Assembly (NCBI RefSeq): GCF_018323985.1
Contig: NZ_AP024590.1
Span: forward strand, 1,736,001 to 1,800,000
DNA from: Enterobacter kobei
GTDB lineage: Bacteria > Pseudomonadota > Gammaproteobacteria > Enterobacterales > Enterobacteriaceae
DNA: 64,000 nucleotides
Direction of reading: 5' to 3'
Positions 58,681 to 64,000 of this stretch are shown here, in pieces (position 1 is the first letter of the stretch; every line of letters begins with the position of its first letter). The notes under the pieces were generated by a model. The model did no database searches, was not told where the DNA came from, and saw only the letters and a program-made list of their open reading frames with translations. A program made the translations under genes and the position numbers.

Positions 58681-59631
58681 GTGAATTTCCAGCAACTTAA
58701 AATAATCCGTGAAGCGGCGCGCCGGGATTTCAATTTAACCGAAGTCGCCAACATGCTTTACACTTCGCAGTCCGGCGTCAGCCGTCATATCCGCGAACTG
58801 GAAGAAGAGTTAGGCATTGAGATTTTCATCCGGCGCGGCAAGCGGTTGCTGGGCATGACCGAGCCGGGCAAAGCGCTGCTGGTGATCGCCGAGCGCATTC
58901 TTAACGAGGCCAGCAATGTACGGCGGCTGGCCGATCTGTTTACCAACGATGCCACCGGCGTACTGACTATCGCCACGACGCACACCCAGGCGCGCTACAG
59001 CCTGCCGCCGGTGATCAAATCCTTCCGCGCCCTGTTCCCGGAAGTGCGGCTGGAACTCATTCAGGGTACGCCGCAGGAAATTGAAACCCTGCTGCATAAC
59101 GGCGGGGCGGATATCGGCATTGCCAGTGAGCGCCTGAGCAACGATGCGGCGCTGGTGGCCTTCCCCTGGTTCCGCTGGCATCACAATCTGCTGCTGCCGG
59201 TGGATCATCCGTTAAATACCGTCAATCCGTTAACGCTGGAGGAGATCGCCCGCTGGCCAATTATCACCTATCGCCAGGGGATCACCGGGCGTTCGCGTAT
59301 CGACGAGGCATTTATGCGCAAAGGGCTGGCACCGGATATCGTGCTGAGCGCGCAGGACTCCGATGTGATCCGTACCTATGTGGAACTGGGGCTGGGTATC
59401 GGTCTGGTCGCAGAGCAGTCCGGCGACGGGCTGGAGTCCGGCGGCCTGGTGCGTCTGGATACCCGCCATCTGTTCGACGCCAATACCGTCTGGCTTGGCC
59501 TCAAGCGCGGGCAGTTGCAGCGTAACTATGTCTGGCGTTTTATCGAGCTGTGCAATGCCGGGCTGTCGCTGGATGAGATCAAGCGCCAGGCGATGGAGCC
59601 GGATGAAGTGGCGATTGATTATCAGATTTAG
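58681..59631 (+). CDS. cbl: Cbl, regulator of sulfonate/sulfate starvation genes (GTG start)
   Basis: Cbl is the CysB-like LysR activator of the ssi genes such as tau and ssu. With the GTG at 58681 the protein has 316 residues, equal to E. coli Cbl, and starts MNFQQLKIIREAAR. AGAGAAGG precedes this GTG; the frame continues upstream to 58603 without family similarity. TSQSGVSRHIREL is the recognition helix, and FDANTVWLGLKRGQLQRNYVW near the end is typical of CysB/Cbl. Confidence 0.95.
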   Translation: MNFQQLKIIREAARRDFNLTEVANMLYTSQSGVSRHIRELEEELGIEIFIRRGKRLLGMTEPGKALLVIAERILNEASNVRRLADLFTNDATGVLTIATTHTQARYSLPPVIKSFRALFPEVRLELIQGTPQEIETLLHNGGADIGIASERLSNDAALVAFPWFRWHHNLLLPVDHPLNTVNPLTLEEIARWPIITYRQGITGRSRIDEAFMRKGLAPDIVLSAQDSDVIRTYVELGLGIGLVAEQSGDGLESGGLVRLDTRHLFDANTVWLGLKRGQLQRNYVWRFIELCNAGLSLDEIKRQAMEPDEVAIDYQI

Positions 59632-59673
59632 GGTGATGAGCTGCCCGGCACAGGCCGGGCATCAGGTCAGGAC

Positions 59674-61869
59674 TTAAAACTGCACGGAATAGTTAACGCC
59701 GAACGTTCGTCCACGGCCTTTGTATTCATAGAGTGAGGACGCGCCGTAAGTCGGGCTGTAGAGCATTTGCGCACGCTGGCCCCAGACCGTGGTGTAATCC
59801 TTGTCGAGCAGGTTTTCGATGCTGAACGCCAGGTTACCCACCGGTAAGGCGTAGCCGCCAATCAGATCAACGGTGTTATAGCCGTCAATTTTATTGCCGC
59901 CGGCATCGCTGACGTCAAAGGACTGGGTCGTCTGTACGCGCAGCGTCCAGGGATCCGGTGCCCAGCCAACGTAAGCGGTCGCTTTTGACGGGCTGGCATA
60001 GCTGACATCCCATTTTTCCCATTTACCGTCCACGCGGGTCTCGGACTTCAGCACGTTGAAGTTCACGCCAGTGCTCCAGTCGCTGTCCGGAATAACGTAA
60101 TCCACCGCACCTTCCACGCCATAAATGCGGCGCTTATCGTCATCGACGTTGATGGTCATATCACTGCGGTTAATGGAGATAGATTTATCCGACAGAGAGT
60201 AATAGGCCGCCAGCTGCGTGCGCAGGGCATCGCCGGTGTAGCGCCAGCCCAGCTCATAGGAGTCGACTTTGATGCCCTGCAGTTTTGACTGCCCCACGTT
60301 GACGCTGTTCAGCAGGCGATAGTGGCCGTTCACCAGACGATAAGTGCCGTTACCATAGTATTTTCCCGGATCCGGCAATTCCACGCCCTGCGAGAAGTTC
60401 ACCCAGGCCTGCTGGCGCTCGGTCAGATGCAGCAGGATCCCGGCGTTATACAGGAAATTATCGTAATCGGTGGTGCCACCAGGGATCGCATCGGCTGAGC
60501 GCGCGGTGCCTTTGGCGATCGCCTGTTGCTGCGTGTAGCCGATGAAATCATCAATTGAATTGCGTGTGTTCTGGTAACGCACGCCGCCGCTGAGGGTCAC
60601 GATATCGTTCACGTCGTAGCTGGATTGCAAAAACGCGGCGAGATTGGTGATCTCATAGCCTGGATAACGGCCCGTGGTAAAGGTGCTCTGGTTATTCAGG
60701 CCGCCGGAGGCGCTGGACTTGGCCAGGTCGAAGAACATCTGGTTGGAGGTAAAGCGTTCGTGATCGGCATCCAGACCGTAGGTCAGCTGTAAATCGTCCA
60801 CCGGTGTGCTGTTCAGCGTCAGTTTTGCGCCGTACTGATCGGTATCCTGCTGCGAAGACGAGAGGCTGGTCACCGCGCCGCCTGCCACCGTCGGGAACGG
60901 ATAAAACGTCAGGGATTCATCGCGATAATAGATCTGGCTGACCAGCTCCTGACCGAGGAAATCCGTGTTCGAGTACTGCATGCTGATCAGGTGACGTTCG
61001 GTACCGGGAATACGATCCGAATTCAGACCTTTACTGGCATAGGCTTTACCGTTACCCGTCACTGCCGAAAAATCTTTGCCGAGGAACAGGCCATAGTCTT
61101 CGTCACCCTGGCTTTTATAGTACTGGCTCACCAGCTGCAATTGCTGCGTGTCGTCGATCTCCAGCGTGCCGGTCCCCGTTACGTCCAGACGATCGGAATA
61201 CTGCAGGCCGGTCTGGGTATTGTCCAGCAGCGTGGCATCGCCGTTACCATCATACCAGCCACCAAACTTCTGCCAGGCCACGGCCATGCGGCCAGAAATT
61301 TTGTCGTTACCGCCGGAGATGGCGCTGGCTACTCGCTCATCGTGATCTTTGCTGCTGTTAAAGCCGGTTTTCGTACCGGTTTCAAATTCCAGCAGGGTAT
61401 CCGGCTGGCCTTTTTTGGTGACGATATTAATAAGCCCGCCGGTGCTGCCGCCGCCGTAGAGGGAGGTGGAGCCGGAGATCACTTCGATGTGATCGATATT
61501 AAAAGGATCGATGGCATCCAGCTGGCGGCTGTCGGTACGGGAGGAGTTCATGCGCACGCCGTCAATCAGCACCACGATGGCGCGACCGCGCATATTCATG
61601 CCGTAGTTGGTCCTGCCCTGGCTGCTGACGTCAATACCGGGGATCAGCTGCGCCAGCGCGTCTTTCAGCTCTTTACCGCCTTTAACCTGCTGTTCCAGCT
61701 CAGCGCCCTCGATCACCCAGGTGGTTTGCGCCATTTCAGCGACGGTACGATGGGAACGGCTGGCGGAGACCACCATATCCTGTTCACCGGTTTGTTGTGC
61801 CATCGCAGGCGCGATCATCGCCAGCAACAGGGGATTGAGCGCCCAGAGCGCGGTTTTGCAGGTGTTCAT
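59674..61869 (-). CDS. iutA: Ferric aerobactin receptor IutA
   Basis: IutA is the outer-membrane TonB-dependent receptor for ferric aerobactin. The 731-residue protein has a signal peptide (about 1-24), a TonB-box-like start (DMVVSASR), a plug domain with RTNYGMNMRGRAIVVLIDGVR and GGGSTGGLINIVTKKGQ, and a 22-strand barrel ending in GRTFGVNYSVQF with terminal Phe. Similarity to plasmid ColV IutA runs along the whole length. No iuc biosynthesis genes are near, so the cell would use aerobactin made by others or use this receptor for a related hydroxamate. Confidence 0.95.
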   Translation of the reverse strand: MNTCKTALWALNPLLLAMIAPAMAQQTGEQDMVVSASRSHRTVAEMAQTTWVIEGAELEQQVKGGKELKDALAQLIPGIDVSSQGRTNYGMNMRGRAIVVLIDGVRMNSSRTDSRQLDAIDPFNIDHIEVISGSTSLYGGGSTGGLINIVTKKGQPDTLLEFETGTKTGFNSSKDHDERVASAISGGNDKISGRMAVAWQKFGGWYDGNGDATLLDNTQTGLQYSDRLDVTGTGTLEIDDTQQLQLVSQYYKSQGDEDYGLFLGKDFSAVTGNGKAYASKGLNSDRIPGTERHLISMQYSNTDFLGQELVSQIYYRDESLTFYPFPTVAGGAVTSLSSSQQDTDQYGAKLTLNSTPVDDLQLTYGLDADHERFTSNQMFFDLAKSSASGGLNNQSTFTTGRYPGYEITNLAAFLQSSYDVNDIVTLSGGVRYQNTRNSIDDFIGYTQQQAIAKGTARSADAIPGGTTDYDNFLYNAGILLHLTERQQAWVNFSQGVELPDPGKYYGNGTYRLVNGHYRLLNSVNVGQSKLQGIKVDSYELGWRYTGDALRTQLAAYYSLSDKSISINRSDMTINVDDDKRRIYGVEGAVDYVIPDSDWSTGVNFNVLKSETRVDGKWEKWDVSYASPSKATAYVGWAPDPWTLRVQTTQSFDVSDAGGNKIDGYNTVDLIGGYALPVGNLAFSIENLLDKDYTTVWGQRAQMLYSPTYGASSLYEYKGRGRTFGVNYSVQF

Positions 61870-61986
61870 TATTATTCCTTAATTTTTATACGCAAATAGT
61901 GCAACCCGCAGGCGCAGCCATGCCGGAATTACACTAATAAAATCAGCAGCAAACGAAGGTTATATTTTGAGAATAAGAATATTGCC

Positions 61987-62005
61987 GATAAAGGTTCTCA
62001 TTAGC
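61987..62005. promoter_or_regulatory. Fur box candidate upstream of iutA
   Basis: GATAAAGGTTCTCATTAGC agrees with the Fur consensus GATAATGATAATCATTATC at 14 of 19 positions. It lies about 120 bases before the iutA start; a weaker overlapping candidate (GAGAATAAGAATATT) lies closer to the gene. Confidence 0.6.
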
Positions 62006-62079
62006 AATATGAAATGTAAGAGGCTGTGAATTTTGGTGGGAAAGGGGCAGAAAGTGGGCGCGCGCGGCAGCAGAAAAGC

Positions 62080-62110
62080 AAAAACCCCGCTCAGGTTTCC
62101 CTGAGCGCGG
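62080..62110 (-). terminator. Terminator of tRNA-Asn copy 4
   Basis: Read on the minus strand: CGCTCAGG-GAAA-CCTGAGCG with a GC extension and then GGTTTTTGC. It lies just after the tRNA. Confidence 0.85.
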
Positions 62111-62120
62111 CTCTCGAATT

Positions 62121-62196
62121 TGGCTCCTCTGACTGGACTCGAACCAGTGACATACGGATTAACAGTCCGCCGTTCTACCGACTGAACTACAGAGGA
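62121..62196 (-). tRNA. tRNA-Asn(GTT), copy 4
   Basis: 76 bases, identical to the other copies, next to mtfA, the position of asnT in E. coli. In other enterobacteria this site carries the yersiniabactin island; here it is empty. Confidence 0.98.
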
Positions 62197-62214
62197 ATCG
62201 TGTGAACGGGGCGA

Positions 62215-62243
62215 ATACTACTGGCCCCCGATAATTGTGTCAA
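62215..62243 (-). promoter_or_regulatory. Promoter of tRNA-Asn copy 4
   Basis: Read on the minus strand: TTGACA (62243-62238), a 17-base spacer, TAGTAT (62220-62215), followed by TCGCCCCG. Confidence 0.88.
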
Positions 62244-62296
62244 CAGTAAATTTAACTGGCTGATTCAACTGGCGAATTTTAGTTCAAATTGCTGTT

Positions 62297-63094
62297 TCAG
62301 TGAACATAAGGCGGTTCATCGTTTACTGCGGCGCTATTGCCGCGCAGTCGCGCCAGCGGATCCTGCCGATAGAAATGGCAGAAACGCTGCCACAGTGCCG
62401 GGAAACGCGGTGCGAACAGCTCGGGCGCGCTGAAGAAATATTCCGAAAGCACCGCGAAACATTCTGCGGGATCGGTGGCGGCATAGGCATCAATACTGGC
62501 GGCGCTTTCGCCTACCAGGTCGATCTCGTCCTGAATGTTATTCATGGCGGCGTGGAGATCGTGCTCCCAGCCAGCCACTTCCCGCAGCGGGATCAGTGGG
62601 ACGCCGCTGGCGCGATCGCCGTTTCGCGTATCGAGCTTATGCGCCACTTCATGAATGATCAGGTTAAAGCCGGAGGTGTCGAACGAATCCTGAATATCAA
62701 GCCAGTTTAAGATCACCGGCCCCTGTTGCCAGCTTTGCCCCGATTGCACCACGCGCTGATTGTGCACCAGACCAATATCATCTTCCCACTCGTCGTCCAC
62801 CACGAAAGGCGCAGGATAAATCAGCACTTCGTGAAAACCGTCTAACCACTCGATGCCCAGTTCCAGCACCGGTAAACAGAAGAGCAGGGCGATGCGGCAG
62901 CTTTTCAGCTCATCGAGCTCCAGTCCCTGAAGGGCGACCAGCCGTTTTTGCTGCAAAAAACGATCGGCAAGCTGAACCAGCCGGTGTTGTTCCTCCGGTG
63001 TCAGGCTTGATAACATCGGCACGGCAAGCGCATTTTCCCAGGGGAGCGCCAGACTTCGTGCCGTTTCATTTGCTTTCCAGGGCCATTTAATCAT
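62297..63094 (-). CDS. mtfA: MtfA (Mlc titration factor A), zinc peptidase
   Basis: MtfA is a cytosolic zinc-dependent aminopeptidase that binds the repressor Mlc and so influences ptsG expression. With the start MIKWPWKANE at 63094 the protein has 265 residues, as in E. coli. The zincin motif HEVAH is at residues 148-152, and DPAECFAVLSEYFF supplies the third zinc ligand Glu. The frame continues 11 codons upstream, without family support. Confidence 0.96.
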   Translation of the reverse strand: MIKWPWKANETARSLALPWENALAVPMLSSLTPEEQHRLVQLADRFLQQKRLVALQGLELDELKSCRIALLFCLPVLELGIEWLDGFHEVLIYPAPFVVDDEWEDDIGLVHNQRVVQSGQSWQQGPVILNWLDIQDSFDTSGFNLIIHEVAHKLDTRNGDRASGVPLIPLREVAGWEHDLHAAMNNIQDEIDLVGESAASIDAYAATDPAECFAVLSEYFFSAPELFAPRFPALWQRFCHFYRQDPLARLRGNSAAVNDEPPYVH

Positions 63095-63187
63095 CGCTTT
63101 GCTCGCAAACTCGTCACTTGAACACAATTGCAGGGACAGGGTCTGTTAAAATGCCAAAGAACCTGGCATGATGGCAACCATCAGAAC

Positions 63188-63277
63188 GGAGAGATGCCGG
63201 AGCGGCTGAACGGACCAGTCTCGAAAACTGGAGTAGGGGCAACTCTACCGGGGGTTCAAATCCCCCTCTCTCCGCCA
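63188..63277 (+). tRNA. serU: tRNA-Ser(CGA)
   Basis: 90 bases with CCA, anticodon CGA in CTCGAAA, a long variable arm (GGAGTAGGGGCAACTCTACC) and acceptor stem GGAGAGA/TCTCTCC. Corresponds to E. coli serU, adjacent to mtfA as there. Confidence 0.97.
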
Positions 63278-63409
63278 TTATTCAATCACTTATCCCGCTT
63301 CGTTTCAGTGACCGACGTCCCGTTGAGAAAATCCTTTAATCCCCTCCTGAACCGATAGTAGTCTGCCCGTCGTTATCTTGCTACCGCTTTAGTCTCAAAT
63401 CGCAGGCAT

Positions 63410-63438
63410 AAAAAAAGCCCGCACCAGAGGCGGGCTTA
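63410..63438 (-). terminator. Terminator of the porin gene
   Basis: AAGCCCGC and GCGGGCTT pair; on the minus strand the stem is followed by seven T. It starts about 15 bases after the porin stop codon. Confidence 0.92.
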
Positions 63439-63452
63439 AGCACATGCTGTTA

Positions 63453-64000
63453 TCAGAACTGGTAGGTCAGACCAACGCCCACAACGTCATCCGTCGCGAT
63501 GCCGTTATCTTTGTAGAAGCTGTCGTCTTCATCCAGCATGTTGATTTTGTAATCAACATAGGTGGACATGTTTTTGTTGAAGTAGTAGGTCGCACCCACT
63601 TCAATGTAGTTCACCAGATCCTGGTCGACGTAGTCAGTACCGTGTTTAGTGCTGTTACCGCCAAGATCGTTACCTTTGGAGTACACCCATGCCAGGGACG
63701 GACGCAGACCAAAGTCGAACTGGTATTGCGCCACGGCTTCAAAGTTCTGGGTGTGGTTAGCGATACCCGCATCGCCGTAAGGCGTCATGTTATGCGTTTC
63801 GGCGTACATCATCGCCAGGTACAGGTTATACGCGTCGTACTTCAGGCCGACAGTCCAGGCATCGGCTTTATCGCCACCCGCAGCTTTGCTGTAACGATCG
63901 TCTAAACCACCGTTAATAACCTGCGCGTTAGTACGGTCAGACGTTGCATAGGCTGCACCCAGGCTCAGGCCTTCCAGCGCGCCCTGGAAATTATAGGAAG
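63453..64000 (-). CDS. OmpC/OmpN-type general porin, 3' part
   Basis: The frame is open from the window edge to the stop at 63453, giving the last 181 residues. They are the C-terminal strands of a trimeric enterobacterial porin: AWTVGLKYDAYNLYLAMMYAE, QFDFGLRPSLAWVYSKG, and the end DDVVGVGLTYQF with terminal Phe required for assembly by the BAM machinery. The closest named member (OmpC, OmpN, OmpS or YedS type) cannot be decided from this part. It stands next to serU. Confidence 0.93.
   Translation of the reverse strand, partial: SYNFQGALEGLSLGAAYATSDRTNAQVINGGLDDRYSKAAGGDKADAWTVGLKYDAYNLYLAMMYAETHNMTPYGDAGIANHTQNFEAVAQYQFDFGLRPSLAWVYSKGNDLGGNSTKHGTDYVDQDLVNYIEVGATYYFNKNMSTYVDYKINMLDEDDSFYKDNGIATDDVVGVGLTYQF

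Noticed and set aside
59643..59660. Hairpin GCCCGGC/GCCGGGC between cbl and iutA as a terminator
   Set aside because: No T-run follows on either strand; possibly an RNA hairpin but not a supportable intrinsic terminator.
63118..63152. Sigma-70 promoter for tRNA-Ser
   Set aside because: A TAAAAT -10-like box is present at 63147-63152, but no -35 hexamer lies at an acceptable distance.
1..64000. CRISPR arrays, rRNA genes, complete insertion sequences, replication origin
   Set aside because: No regularly spaced direct repeats, rRNA sequence, intact transposase or origin-like iteron cluster was seen on either strand.

Overview
The window is chromosomal DNA of a gamma-proteobacterium of the family Enterobacteriaceae, most like the Enterobacter/Lelliottia/Leclercia/Kosakonia group. 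The evidence is a recognisable backbone shared with E. coli and Klebsiella: hprS-hprR-hiuH, yeeO, amn, nac-cbl, mtfA, four tRNA-Asn genes, a tRNA-Ser(CGA) and an OmpC-type porin. These are interleaved with accessory blocks typical of Enterobacter-like genomes (padC, chromosomal fosA-type gene, orphan iutA, PQQ dehydrogenase). Most genes look GC-rich; a few islands are clearly AT-rich (about 24.1-26.0 kb, 46.0-46.8 kb, 49.3-50.3 kb). Identification is from reading translations only; no database search was possible.

Region by region. 0-9.8 kb: a mosaic of small accessory units, each a regulator with a divergent enzyme or transporter (HxlR/NmrA-like, LysR/padC, LysR/MFS), plus two cupins, an ASCH protein, a FosA-type thiol transferase, a GNAT enzyme and a truncated lactonase. 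Several imperfect copies of a GTCCGC...GCGGAC palindromic repeat lie between these genes. 9.8-14 kb: the HprS-HprR oxidative-stress two-component system, divergent from hiuH and a GlcG/HbpS-like gene, with a palindromic HprR/CusR-type box between them, then a membrane protein with a fourfold internal repeat. 14-23 kb: a metallo-beta-lactamase-fold enzyme with a GlxA-type AraC regulator, an MFS/HxlR pair, a LysR/amidohydrolase/truncated MFS block, a lipoprotein and an SDR/LysR pair. 23.2-26.2 kb: a probable remnant of a P4-like satellite prophage (Ash-type leader, a 153-aa unknown, an AT-rich gene for a candidate HEPN-domain protein, an IS3-type remnant). 26.2-34.7 kb: LysR/DHA2 exporter, TetR/SDR, ketopantoate-reductase-like, Nudix/DeoR and nucleotidyltransferase genes.

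34.7-38.2 kb holds two tRNA-Asn genes flanking yeeO, then amn. 38.3-46 kb is an efflux block: TetR+MFS, then a three-gene RND adaptor/RND pump/Bcr-type MFS operon behind two operator-like palindromes. 46-57.2 kb is accessory: a membrane protein, an FAD/NAD(P)-binding protein, a second ASCH paralogue, two small genes including a zinc ribbon, a PQQ dehydrogenase split into a membrane gene and a secreted catalytic gene, a secreted esterase, an oxidoreductase, a MerR pair and a PemIK toxin-antitoxin pair. 57.2-64 kb returns to backbone: tRNA-Asn, nac (with a readable sigma-54 promoter and NtrC site), cbl, orphan aerobactin receptor iutA with a Fur-box candidate, tRNA-Asn, mtfA, tRNA-Ser and the 3' end of a porin gene.

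Best candidates for something undescribed: the HEPN-like gene in the phage-remnant island (24163-25569), the W-x9-G-x4-D fourfold-repeat membrane protein (13086-13865), the split PQQ dehydrogenase (50429-52901), the small two-gene cassette at 49359-49811, and the dispersed palindromic repeat family at the left end.
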